Source: Patagioenas fasciata (taxonomy: Eukaryota > Chordata > Aves > Columbiformes > Columbidae). Taken from it: 64,000 bases of DNA. Each line of letters starts with the position of its first letter. The first letter of the stretch is position 1. Where the stretch lies: positions 61,586,001-61,650,000 of the forward strand of contig NC_092520.1 of the NCBI RefSeq assembly GCF_037038585.1. Reading direction: 5' to 3'. This document shows positions 1 to 12,857 of the stretch, in pieces. The notes under the pieces are model-generated. The model was given only the letters and a program-made list of their open reading frames with translations, ran no database searches and was not told the DNA's origin. The position numbers were made by a program, and so were the translations under genes.

Positions 1-1548
1 TCTCAGTTTTAAAAAGAAATGTTGTGGTGCTTACATAAGAAAAAAGTAATGGCTATGGCTCTTGTGCACAGCAGAAGCAGAGGTACTGCAGAGAGGTATT
101 ACACTCGCTTCCCTTGACAACTTTACCAATATCTTTCAAACCATATAACAAGCCTTATTTTGGTCCCAGCATCTTCAGCACAAGAGAATAATTGTTTATG
201 CACTGTATTAAGTAGGGGCCTCAATGTAAACTATAGTATAAGTCTTGACAAGAGCTTCCAGAGCTTCTCTGCCTCCAGGCAGGAGTTGGCTGCATTGGCT
301 GTTAGTCTATAGGCTCATACTGGATGTTTTTCTGTGGCACAGTGTTACTTTTGAGTGGAATAGCTTCAAACTAATGTGTAGAAAGTACCCCCTGCCTCTT
401 CCCTTTTAGCCTGGAGACTTCGTGTATCTATAGGAAAAGAAGATTTCAAAGGCAACAAATGAGCAGCCTGCTGGATGAGTGATTTACCTATTAGGCTACT
501 ATAAAAAAAGCAGTAACCATAGCCTTTCTGGCACTACGGTCTGAAAAAGCAAGAGATGATTTCTGCTCTGTTATCAAGATATGATTTAAAGCGTGGAGCC
601 AAAGAGAAAAGAGTCATCTCCCTGTAATCTTGAGTGGGCATCACAGCTCTGGATGGCACCAAGAAGTGAGCATTTCGCACTGCCAAACTCTCTCCATGTT
701 CTGCATGTGCCCTGCACAGGACTCCAAATCACCCTCCAGGATCTGACCTTTTGTAAATTACATAGAGTAAGTCATAGCATAGCAGCACCTACTAGTGTCT
801 TGGGGCACAGTTTTATGAGTTGCATTCTTTACTGTCTCAATATCCTCTCTGGCACAGTTGTAGCCCATGTAGCCCCTACATAATTTGTTCATGTTTATAT
901 TTTTTTCCTCCATTAGAGTAGAATTTGCTGGAGTTGATAAAGATAACACTTGCTTCTAGTTCTGGTCTTACCTAACCCATTATAAAGGGCATGTTTTCAC
1001 CTTTCATTTAGACACAGAAACTTCCATTAACACAATACAAGCATTTTGCTGAAAGATGTACAGACTTACAGTGAATGTACATTAGAGATATTATGGCTTG
1101 TACATAATGCACTTTCTTTCTCTTAGATAACAATAGCAGAACTAAGTACCTATAATTTCCTTTAACTTCAAAATCTAGAGACAATAAAGGGTCAAAGAAA
1201 AATAACTGAATGAAAAAGTGATTGTCAGAAGGCCTCTGTTGTCTTTAGTGGGCTTCATGCCTCTCTCTGTAAGAAAGTGTTTGAGAGCCTAAAAAGAGGC
1301 AAAAAAAGAGAAAGGCAAAGTAACCCAATAAATACATATATATGCTTTTTCCATGAGGCAGAGCACAAATCTACCACTGTCTTTGAGGGCATTAATGCAT
1401 TGCTACTTTTAGCAAGATCAATAGATAGGAAACCTTATTTGTAGCAGTAGGGAGCATTCTCAGGCTATATCTGTGCAGACGCCTTGCATGATATCTGGCA
1501 AAGATTTGTATTTATTTGTGTTTTTAAGCCAGAGACTGAGTATCTTAA

Positions 1549-1650
1549 AATCATAGAAATGTTGACTGGAAGGGAGCTCTAACAGTCCTCTAGTTCAGCC
1601 TCCCATTTGAAGCAGCTTTATCAGGAGCACTACACCAGGTCAGCTGTGAT
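1549..1650 (-). mobile_element. Old CR1 3'-end remnant
   Basis: aatcatagaaatgttgactg and cctctagttcagcctccc resemble the reverse complement of a CR1 3' end (tcatagaat...tggaagggac...ctagtccaacc). Short and diverged, so the call is tentative. Confidence 0.55.
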
Positions 1651-4600
1651 GACTAAGAATTTCCATTATAAATACCAGAAAAGAAGCTTTATGAAGCAAA
1701 CAGTTTAATATAAGTAAAATACATTTGCTTTTAGAAAATGGAAATGTAGTGGATAAAATTTCTGCTTAATTCATTTGTGAAAATATGTTCTGAAAAAATT
1801 TAATAAGACATTTTTCATATTTTTACTAGCTTATTGTGTTGTCAAACTTTTTTTAAATGTGAAAATTCAACCAAAAATACAAACATTTGTCACATTTTTT
1901 ATTAAAAATCCCACAAATTTTTAACCCACTTTGCTCTTAAGATTTTTCAGTTATCTTTAATGGCACATTCACTGTTTTATTCCAAGCATCATTATTCCCC
2001 AAATATATGTTTCCCTAAACTGACTAATTAAAAAATGCTGCAGAAATCAGTGTTATGACTGAGACAAAAATCACTGCAAAGCTTAGCTGATTTTCTCATG
2101 TCACATCATTGTGCTAAATTTCCCTTAGTGAAACATGCATTGCAAAAGAGAAGGCAGGAGAAGCTGTTTCTTTTGATAAGATGGTCTATAAAAAAATAGC
2201 TGATGCTTTGGTTTTCAGTCCAAGGTAACAGCAGCAAAATGAGAAGATGCCCACCCAAAAGGCGACAGAGGATTCTACTCTGATGAAGGAGTACATAGTA
2301 TTTTGTTGCATATGAAGCCACTGTATCATTACATAAAAATATTTTTTGCTCCATTGCTCAGCCTGTATTCCTTACCTTGATTTGACTTATTATAATTTAA
2401 ATAGCATTTCATATCTTCAAAGCACTGTACATGCATTAACAAATTTCACTTTTAAAACCTGACACTGCTGTCTAATGATAAATTCCCACATGCAGTAGAT
2501 TTGAAAAATTCCTTTTAAGTATGCCTTGATAAGTCTCCTCAAGTGTATAGTTGTAAACTGTCTTTTGATGTCATTAGCTCTGTAACCCCTGCCTGGCTAT
2601 ATGCTGCCAGGTAATAAGGAGTTATACAATGATTCCTGAACTTCTAGACCAGGAAGGGAGGAAGGGAGGCAGAATTTTCCTTTTCTCAGAAGAATTTTAC
2701 TACCCTGAGCAGGCATTGCTTCATATCATTGTTTCAAAGTCTCCATGGTAGCTTGTCCACTGAAAGGTAGACACTGCCTGATAGACCACTTTTTGGTACC
2801 ATATTTGGTACCAAGCTTGTTCTTCTAACCTTAAGGCACAAATGAAGGAGACACCTGGCACGCATTTACTCATTCAATCAAGATAGTGATGTCCTTAGCA
2901 GCAGCAACCAGCAATGCTCTACATCGAGCTCAGATGCTGTCTCAGGTTGGTTCTACATGACCTTTGCCGTTGTATTACAGCTCTCACCACTCCTATGTTT
3001 TTTTCACTTTTCAGAGACAGACCTCAATGTTCTCAGTCCATGGGAAAAAAAAAAAAAAAATGATGAGTGACTGCAAGGTGGGAGTATCAGGACCCTGTGT
3101 CCTGAATGACACAAGGCTGTGGGTCAGTCTGGATGTGACCTAAATTAGTCCTGGAACACAAGGTAGCATCCAAATATTGCAAAAGACAGAGATAACCTGT
3201 TTGCTAAAGGTGGTTGATGGGGAATACAAGCCACAGGTCTTAATGCTTTTGATCCTTCCCACTTTTAAGAAGACAATGTAGATAAAGTATCTGTTGAAAA
3301 CATCAGTGGGCTGAAGTGGGGTGTGTAGGAATGACCACAGTGAAAGACTTCAAAGGTTCAGACAAACTGTTTCTAACCTCAAAATTGCCTGTTCCAAAAT
3401 CTATTAGGTGGCTCCTTAGATGTACAGGTTTCTTCAGTAACATCAAGACAGCTTCAGCTTGCTTTCTAACATAACAGGCTGCAAATACTGAAACAGTAAA
3501 TCCCCCTCCCAAGCAGTAATGCTAATTAAGCATTGATATTATCACCTGCACAGTAGAGACCTGACAAAGTGCTAGACCAGGCAATAATCAGCAGTAAACA
3601 ATAATGTATACAATAACAGTGAATCATCAGAAAGAAAACAGAGCACTATTTAGTTCTAGAGATGAGTTAGGACAATCTATTTTGTGTATTAAACAAATTT
3701 CCCTGCAGTATTTCAGACTGCCTGGTTTTCATACCTTCAGATGTGTCTGCTCCTCCCGAGGGCTGCTGTAGTCACTGTGCTGAGCTCCTGCTATATAAAC
3801 AGAGAACTCATCTCTCTTACCCTGCCCTTCCCAGCTTGTCTTAGCATATGCTGCTAGCTTTCACAGTTGATAGACACTCTGACAACTGGCAGTCTGTCTG
3901 TCATGAAGATCCTAAAAGATGAAAGTGTTTAGTAGGAAGTTCAGTTCAGGATCATCTCAGAGGCTTTAGGAATATGTTTGCAACACAGATAATGTAGCAG
4001 AGTGATGATAAAATCATATACCTTGTTTTCCTGTGAATGAGGAATCTACTTTAAAGTGGTAGTAGTTACATTATGCAATGTTTAATCACCAGAAAGTTAC
4101 ATATTTTAAAAACCAACCTCTGTCTTCCTTTCTCCGGGTCAAGTCCAGTCCTCACAAAAGACAAACAACCACCTCTCACTGTGCTGTGGGTGCTTTGTCT
4201 CAAGGTGACCCTCCTAGATTTACCTTTCTCTCACTCTCTCCCTTCCTGGACACTTCACCAGCCTGCTGTCATCTTCTTCTTGCTTCTTCTCACCTTTCAG
4301 AACATTGTCTACTTTCCTTCTGCCTGGCTTATGTCAGGTGAGGAGCTGATCCAGCACCATCACACCAGGCAACTGGCACCGGGCCGAGCAATATTGTCCC
4401 TTTGCTGCTGGCAGCCAAGAGCAGGACGAGAAGAGGCGGTGACCTGCCTTGCAGTAGTGACAGCAGGGGACGGATGCCAGTGGCAGGGCTGGGACGCTGC
4501 CAGGAGCCTTGCTGGGACGGCTCTGGTTCCGCATTGTGAGACCTCAGCAGGAATGGGGCAGCTTCACTGATATCCCTGACAAGTACTTACATTTTATTCT

Positions 4601-5236
4601 CTTGAGTGTAGTCCTTGACAGAGTTTGGGAGCTGATGGAGTAAAGCAGCTTTGTGCTGTTGTCACTGCTTCTAATTACCAGCTCTAATAAGGCTTCATCC
4701 TGATGCCTTCTCCCTGACTTTTAAAATGGTGTTATGGCCTCCTGGGTGAATGGGCTATTCTTTCTGATGAAACAGCAGCAAGAACGAATCTACAGTGCCT
4801 GTTTCAACATGAACCAAACTGACTTAGAGTAAAACTGAAGTGCAGAATGTTAGGCAAAATATTATCCCAGAAAAATTAAGATTTAATACAAACAGATAAT
4901 GGGAATGCTACCCAAACTTCTCCATCATATGTTGTTTATTTAAGCCAATTCATTTCAGGCATACAAAACATTTTGATCACAGAGGAACAGCTTCATTTAA
5001 CTATCCTCTATTTTAAAGCAGCCTTTCTGAAGAAGAATAGCTCTGCTTAAATAGACTGTTTGTCTTTCATAACGCTATGAAGGATTTTTGATGCAGTCAC
5101 CTTGCAAGGCAGCAAACTGACAATGCTACACAACTCAACCACAAGCTGTAGTGCACTTGTCTTCAGACAAGTCTCTTTTTCCCCCTCATTTAGACTGTGT
5201 GCTGTCAGATTTTGGGATTTTTTCAAAGCGTGTTTT

Positions 5237-5361
5237 CTCTTTCTTTCTTTCTTTCCTTCCTTCCTTCCTTCCTTCCTTCCTTCCTTCCTTCCTTCCTTCC
5301 TTCCTTCCTTCCTTCCTTCCTTCCTTCCTTCTTTCTTTCCTTCTTTTCTTTCCTTCTTTTC
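5237..5361 (+). repeat. (TTCC)n microsatellite
   Basis: A pyrimidine-only tract of about 125 bases, perfect TTCC from about 5253 to 5331, flanked by TTTC variants on both sides. The FLPS/SFLP peptide repeats that it would encode are artefacts of the repeat. Confidence 0.97.
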
Positions 5362-8300
5362 TCAGTGAGTTGATTCACCATATCACCCAGTTCACCTCAG
5401 TGTTTTATACAATAAATCTGAAAGATTATTTAAATTGGCATGGACCCTATAAGATATGCCAATCAATTCTAAATGCCATCTGTCACAGTACTCTCAAAGT
5501 GAAGGAGAGAAAAAAGCACCCACTGGTTCAGTTCCCCCACACTACCTGGCAGGTGCCTGACTGCCCATCAGCCACCCTGTGTCTTTCTGCTTTATGAAGC
5601 TTAATAAGGCAACCAGTCATCCTGTTTAATACTGGGGTCTACAGCAGACTTTGTGAAAATTGCATCCAAAGCTAAGGTTATACCATCTCTTCTCAAAAGA
5701 GGAGTCAGAGCAGCAAAAATCCTCTTACTTTTCCTTACCAAATTTAGAGGTTAACTCTTCCCTTATCCCTCTTTTTCTTACAAGTAAGCACAGACATATA
5801 ACCATTTTATGGTTTGTATGTTCATGGCTCCTTTTCAACCTGAGAGCATCTAGACTTCTCACTTTCCCATAAGAGTGAGCTCTGCTGCCCCAGAACATCA
5901 TTTGCCCTTATTCTTCTGCTTCCAAACCACATTTTCTTCCTCCACGTTTAGTTTGGGTTTGCTGGGGCAGATAAGAGGGATGTCATTTTTTGCATTTTCT
6001 TTTGGTAGGGGAGAGTGGTGCAGATATATATATAACAGGAACGGGCCAAATACTGACATGCTTTGCCATACCTCCATTTCCTCATCCATACAGGCGTTAG
6101 CTGTAACATGGATACTCGTGCTGTCAGCAGTACCAAACACACCATGAGCAGACTGGCTGTCAGAGTTGCCCAAGTCGTACCGCATCCCTCCCCATCCCTA
6201 AACCAGACTGCATTTAGTGGGTTAGCCTGCAAAAGCTTTTATTTTTGTTTTTCCCTATTTACTGTTATCTATAGCCCCAGGAACATGAATGCTGCAGACA
6301 GAGTTCTTCAGTCAAGGGTGACTTTTCTTAGATTGTCCAAATCCTACCCCAGGCTGCTTCTAGAGTCTAAGTGGACCTTACCAGTAAGGCTTTTTTTCTG
6401 TTATTTCCTGACTATCATTGAAGGACAAACATCATATGAAACTCTTCACATTTTTATCCCAAACTTTCCTCAGCCAGCTATCCTTATTTAGTCTTTTCAA
6501 ATGATCTATAAATTTATTCCCCTCATTTCCTCATGAAATTAGCAACCTCAAAATGCTTTCCATCTTTTCTGAAGCTTTGATGAGTGCTAATGATAAAAGC
6601 AGCAGCCAGGTTGCTGGGATTTTGACAATGGCTGAGAGCTCCAAAATGGCATTTCTTTGCTCGAGAGAGTTACTCAGAGTGGGTGAATTGCTCGATATCT
6701 GTTTCCTAGCAGGACCTTTAATCTATGTGCTGGAAGATTATGTCCCCTGCCTCTGAAAGCAGCCATGGTGAGTAGAAACTCTCTTATTCCAGAAGCATTA
6801 TTTATTTACAGGAAACAACATTACCACCTCAGTGTCTTCAGCTGAAATCAGGGAAGAGGAAGAAATAGTTCTTGTCCTAAAAAAAATACACAAACAAATA
6901 AGACGGAGGAATGGTTGAAGAAAGGGGTATTAGATTTCTTCCACCACCCTCTGTTTTGAGATTCTATGGACCATGTGTGCTTGTCCTCAACCAGATACTG
7001 TTTTCAAATATAAATATAAAAGACAGTTACACTGGCAATCGGGACAGCTACAGGTCGTTAAACAACATATGCTGAGATTCACTGATGCCATGAAGCACCC
7101 ACTTAGTGGGTGATGTACATGACATAACCTAATTTTATCCTTGCTAAGCAGAGTGTATGCTAAGAGTGGGCAGGTGGACAACAGACTATTTTTGAATAAT
7201 AGTTGTTTTTCCCTAATCAAATAATATCTGCCTTCACTAGAGAAGAAAAATATACGGACTTCTTAAAAATATTTGTAGAATTTAATTAGACCATCATAAA
7301 ATATTTTAACTATATTAAATTAGATAAGCTTTTCTGCCTCGTAAACCTGTATCTTCTTTTAAAATCTTATAGGCATTATCCAACTTTTTATTAAATTGTG
7401 TAGGTTTCAAAACAATTTCTAAAGAACTTACCATACTCTTACTGATATCATTCTTTCTGGATATTCTTTGAGAAAAATGTCTAGTGATTATACAAACATT
7501 CAGGAGTACAGTTTGTAATTCCACATGGAGATGAGTTTCGTTTTGGTTTGTCCTCAGTCCATATGCTAGGTTAACCTCAATTTCCTTTCTTCTTAGGATA
7601 AATCTCAGATGAAAAGGTGGAATCTAAGTTGCTTTTTCTTGCCCTTTTGATTTAATTTTCATTACACAATCACAAAATTACCACATACTTTGTCTTGTGG
7701 AGTGTCCATACATTTGGATTTATTTTTTTAAGAGGTACTTTCCATTGATAAGGTGTCCACCTCCACCTTCCCCATCCCCATTTGAACCAGTCACCACATT
7801 CTTCAGCAAAGTACTTCCTGAGGGAAGGAGCACGTATACATGCTCCAATAGTCCTTCTTCCCCTGAGTCAGCAAGTTCCTGCACTCGGCTTACACAATGC
7901 TCATTCTCAGTGAGAAAAGTGCTGAAACAACCAGGTACAAACATTAGACAAAGGGATTATGATCTCTTTTCAGTATAGCCCTTTTTACAGAGATGCTGTC
8001 TTTTCTTCAATTAATTATAACATCCATCAGCTGCTCATCAGATTGAGTGATGCCTTCCATGGTATGCTATGAACAGCCTTCTTCCCTGCTCCTGGGCTGC
8101 ACAGCAAGCTTCTCAACTGCAATCAACTCCAAAAGCTGCCTGTGCGCTACCACTGCTCAGAAACTCTGCAAGCATGGTGTAAAATATATTATCTGTAATC
8201 ATGTAAATTTGTAGAGAGAGTTGATTTTCATTTGCTTGGCAGGAGAATCCACAGGCTTGCAACACTCCATAGCTTTCAAATTGCTAGGTACAACTGCTGT

Positions 8301-10865
8301 GACATTTCAATTCAGCTGTGTTCATCCCAAATGATAGAACGAGCATCTCTGACCTTTCACATGCACGTATATGCATAAAGCTCGACAGTGAGTAAATGTT
8401 TGAAATCTCTCTCAGAGTACCAAAAGCAGCTGCTGCCTTGCATGTGTATGTGCAAAGATTTAGAAAATTTTCATTAATATTCTGCTAAAGTAGGCCTGTG
8501 AAATTTTATTGTTAGCAGTAGCACTCAACCTCAGAGAAATAATAGGTGAAAGACAATATGTGGCATGCATTCACATCAAACCTCGACAGAAAAGTAAAGC
8601 AGTATCTATGGCTACACTCCTCACAAAGGTTCATCTCCCTTATTCCTGAGCAGAGCTGCCAGGCTGGTGTGGAGCTGTGTCACCTGTGGCCCACTCCTCA
8701 GCTTCATTCTGCCAGAAAATGTCAGGCAGAGACCTGCATCCACGCTGTGACACTCCATTATTGCTTTCTTCATTCAGCCAGAGGGCCCGAAGTACATTCC
8801 CCAGAAGAGAAAACTGCTGGCTGTCGGAAAAATTTATGAAGGCATATGTGCATATGGCATACAGGAGATGAACTGATTTAGTGTGGCTCCCAAATAATCT
8901 CTTACAAACACAGATCCTCAGAGATTCTGCCTGTTGATCAAAGCTTGCTCTTCTACAAAACGGTGGCATGTAAATTACTCATTTCCTCTTTCTGCAGAAG
9001 ATTGAAAGGAACCCTCAAGAGCTGTATCTACTAACGTACATGAATTTTTTTTGTTTATATATTGTCTTCTAGGATTTGACATAGCAAAAAGTGACCAAAA
9101 ATGCTGCCTTTCATGCTGCCCTCTATAACAAGAACATATTTTTCTCAAATGTGAAGAACTGACTTCCTACAAAAATAAAATAAATTACTTTATAACTCTT
9201 CTAAGAGAAGTGTCTGGTCCAAATCTCTTGGCAGTATGTCACACAGCTAAGCTGAGTAACAAATCTGCAGCCTTCTCTGTGCCTGTGAATGGAGACATTA
9301 TCTTTGGATCATGAAAAGAAGAACCATCTCAGCCCCCGTTGCACCTCTTTAAAACCCAATGAATTTCAATAAAGACTGTCAGCAAATACGTTTGATTTAT
9401 ACCAGTGTTACTTGCCCTAGAACCCAGGCTTACACATATAGTGCCATGCATGCCAAGGAGAATCCAAATTACTCACTGTTTGAATCATCAGAGAAAAGAA
9501 TAAAGCAGAAAATAGTTTTTCTACCCTGTGATATATTTTGACACATCTTTCAAAAAATATTTCCCCATTCTATAACGACAAAAATCCTAGATTTCAAGAT
9601 GCTCCTGTAGTATAAAGGAGACAAGGAAAAAAGTGACTTTGACATCAAAACAGCCATTGGCCCAATAATTTGTGTAAAATACAGAGACTTGTGACTTTTT
9701 ATTGAATCCCTAGAGGTGTTCCATGACCATGAAATAATTAACTTCCTGTTAGTAATCACATTTCTGCCTCTGAATTTGATTTTTTCTTGAGAAAAATAGA
9801 ACATTCCAGCAAAATATATTTTGGCTTTGAGTAATATTCATTTTCTGACATAAAAACCTCCCCAAAACAAAACTTCTGACAAGCTCTACCTGAATAGAGC
9901 TCTTCAGACCAAAATCAATAGAGAAAGTGAATTACAGTTCACCAGAAATTTCAGCCACAATGAAGCTTGTGCACTGTCATGATATTTTAGAAAATCAGAA
10001 TGTTGTCTTCATTTCCTATTCAAAATGTGAACAACAAGCATTTTCATCTAATTACCATTTAGAATTCAGGATTATCATCTTGACCTTAGCTGTTGTAATG
10101 AAAACTTACTTAGCATTGAGCTGTTTGGCTGCCAGAGGGAGGTGCAAAATGAACTCAAAAATCTCACTTTAGAACGTGAAGGGACTTTAGGTCAACATGT
10201 CAAAATGTATTGCTGAATCGAGGTCTCTCCCCTTTCACTACTCCTTGCCAAGGCTTTTGTTGCTGGTAATGGACTCCTACCAAAGGAGGAATCTCTTCAA
10301 TAGTAAGATTTCAGAACAACTCCAAGTAACTGTAAAAGCTCTAGAGAGCAACACAAATGTTGAAATGGTAAGTCAGTGGGAATAAGCAGTAGGATTTCAA
10401 ATGTTTCCTGAAGAATTCTAAACCCAGAGAGGAGCAAAAATCAGAAGGGCAAAGTGAAAAAGGTGCCTGGCTACCCTCCTGCAGGAGTAAAACTCAGCAA
10501 CTGTGGACAAGTATCCGAGAGAAAAAATTATTGTGAGGGCATTAAGGCCATTTTGGAATGCAAAAGGAAGGGAAAAGTGCATCTCCCTTTTCAAGTCTTA
10601 AAAACAACATGGTTCAGCATAAACTTAGGCTTCTTGTTTTAACTCATGCATGTACAGTCACTAAGCTAATTAAAGTATCTCAAAATGAACATATAAGAAA
10701 GCTGTTATATGTAGCATGTTTAAAACATTCATATTTCTTTTAGGTAGAATAACCCAATGCAGATAAAGGTGGGTTCAGATCAACTCCATTCAATTAATGG
10801 AATTAACAAAAGTGTGCTAATGTCCTTCTGAAATAAGATCTTCTACAGAACTAAAGAGACAGCAT

Positions 10866-10900
10866 AAAAAAAAAAAAATAAAAAAAATAAAAAGAAAAGA
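10866..10900 (+). repeat. A-rich tract
   Basis: About 35 bases of A interrupted by single T and G. Simple low-complexity sequence; no flanking duplication recognised. Confidence 0.8.
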
Positions 10901-12206
10901 CTGTGTCAATATAGAGTTAGCTCTAATGTTGGATCAAAAGGGAAGATAGAAAGCAACAAGCTAGACCCAAACAAAATTGGTTTTCTGTTATTATTGCAGG
11001 GAATTTGTTTGAAAAGTGTCCTATAGTTAATAATTTTTGAAAAGCTGCATGCTTTTCATATTTGTTAGACAATTTTTATCAACATACAGGTGTTTGTGAA
11101 CTCTTTCTAGGTGCTCTGAGACTACTACAGCCAGTTTTGGTCACTGTAGACCAAACTCTTTTTCCACTTGGACATGAAAATACAAGGTCTGTTTACTTGA
11201 AGATCGATGAAAGACCAGCATTGTGTTCTGCCCATTTATTCCCACATTGGATAGCCAAACCTTTAGAAATGTAACTCAGTGGCTAAAGAAATTTCTGGTA
11301 CAGAAATTAGCTTGGGAAAGTTTGTGGGCACTCAAGGAAAGCACTAGAGGTCATCAGCCTGCTGTGTGCTATATAAAAACCTGCATTTATTCCTTCAAAC
11401 TAGAGCCTAAGCTGCCTCAGATGCATCTGACATGTGGTAGCATCATCTTATTGGCACTGTCTTTCCCCCTCTGAATAAGAAGGTTTCTGCTGGACAGAGA
11501 ATACGTGAGACCTTGGAATCAAGGTCTACTGACTTTTCTTAAGTGCCAGAACTTCAATTGCCAGAGTCCAGCTGTTACAATTTGTCCACTTTGTACTGTG
11601 GGGACCAAGGCTGTAAATTACTGAATCTGAATTGGCACCTCTACAATATTTGAAATTCTCTCTCATCACCTTTGTCCTGGAAGAGTTGTTTAGTTTTATC
11701 TATGAGTATCACTTTAAAACATGTCCTGAGCATGCTACATTATAAAGAATACAGGAATATAAACATTCCTATTAGGAAAAAAAAAAAATAGATATAAGCC
11801 ACATTTACTCCTCTGTAACAGATTACACACCTTAAGGCATTTTTCCATGGGACTGTTTAAAAATTACTCGTATAAGGGAATAAAGGGCTGTAAAAGAATT
11901 TTACAGGGCTGAACTTACGTGGTAAAACTACTGTTATTTTAAAAGTTATAATATTAGAAAATGAATGATCTGTCTACTTTAAAATCTAACTTCTAATTTT
12001 ATATTTTTAAAGTATATGTTTATTTGCTTTAATACAGTTTATTAATTTTGCAAACAATTAGGGTAAATTCTAACCTAGGCTAAAGGTGAATTTGATCTAA
12101 TAGTAAGTGTTCTTGTTCTTTTTACTTACATTTACATAGATACAGATTTTACTAATACTAAACCATTATCTATTATAACAGCTGGCTGTGTAAGCAATTG
12201 TGTAAT

Positions 12207-12857
12207 TGTCCTAGTTTTGTTACAAAACAAGTTTCTCTTTTAGTGAATTTGCCTGTCAGCTAAAGCCTTCATATTAGCTGCATTTTCCTGGAGAATCAGA
12301 TACATGTTTTGGTAAACGTAGCAATGGAATGCAAAGTTATTGATAAGCATGGATGGACATCTCACCAGAGGGGCAACAAGAGACAGATGACCAAAAAACT
12401 GACCAACTGTGTATAACATTCCATTCACGTGAGTACTTCATATAAAAGTGGGAGATCACGAGGATCTCATCCCTTTTTTTTTCCTTATGGCCGACATTAG
12501 GAGAGGACCTTGCTGGTCGTCCCTGCGAACTGAAGCCTAATGAGAGACTGAATCCAGCTCCGGTTGGCTGCAGAGTCCAATCCAGGACTTCGGGTGCCGG
12601 CTCTGCAGTTGCTGAGACTTACAAGATTGCTTTTGTATATTTTGTATTATTTTCTCTATTCTTATCAGTAGCATTAGTAAAACACTTCTAATTTTTTTTC
12701 CAACTCTCTTCTCTCTGTCCTTCTTTTCCTCTGGATCGCCTGTCCTGAGTGGGAAGGGGGGAGAGGGAGGGGCAAAAGAGGGAAGCGGGGGAGGAGAGGA
12801 GGTGAACAATACATCTGCCAGGGTTTTATTGTCACCCCGCAATCTTAACCCTCGACA
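12207..12857 (+). mobile_element. Solo LTR, copy A
   Basis: A 651-bp LTR with TGTC...GACA termini and a perfect 5-bp target-site duplication gtaat (12202-12206 and 12858-12862). A TATA box (tataaaa, 12441-12447) and a G-rich stretch near the 3' end (12751-12772) are visible. It aligns along its whole length with copies B and C. No gag, pol or env sequence adjoins it, so it is a recombined remnant of an endogenous retrovirus. The 5-bp duplication fits ERVL or some ERV1 groups; the class is not certain. An open frame on the minus strand inside it (12537-12842) is a shadow. Confidence 0.9.

Larger units (their letters stand above)
1..12191. other. Intergenic DNA, no gene recognised
   Basis: AT-rich sequence. 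Apart from the CR1 remnant near 1549, a 17-A run near 3044, the TTCC microsatellite and the A-rich tract at 10866, I see nothing that can be supported. A GC-richer patch at about 4325-4560 has overlapping open frames on both strands but no recognisable protein, splice signals or conservation evidence. Confidence 0.6.

Noticed and set aside
4073..4570. 165-codon plus-strand open frame
   Set aside because: No domain, signal or repeat pattern, overlapping open frames in other phases and no splice or promoter context. Length is possible by chance in a locally GC-richer patch.
5102..5597. Open frames encoding FLPS or SFLP repeats
   Set aside because: Direct translation of the TTCC microsatellite, which lacks stop codons in any frame.
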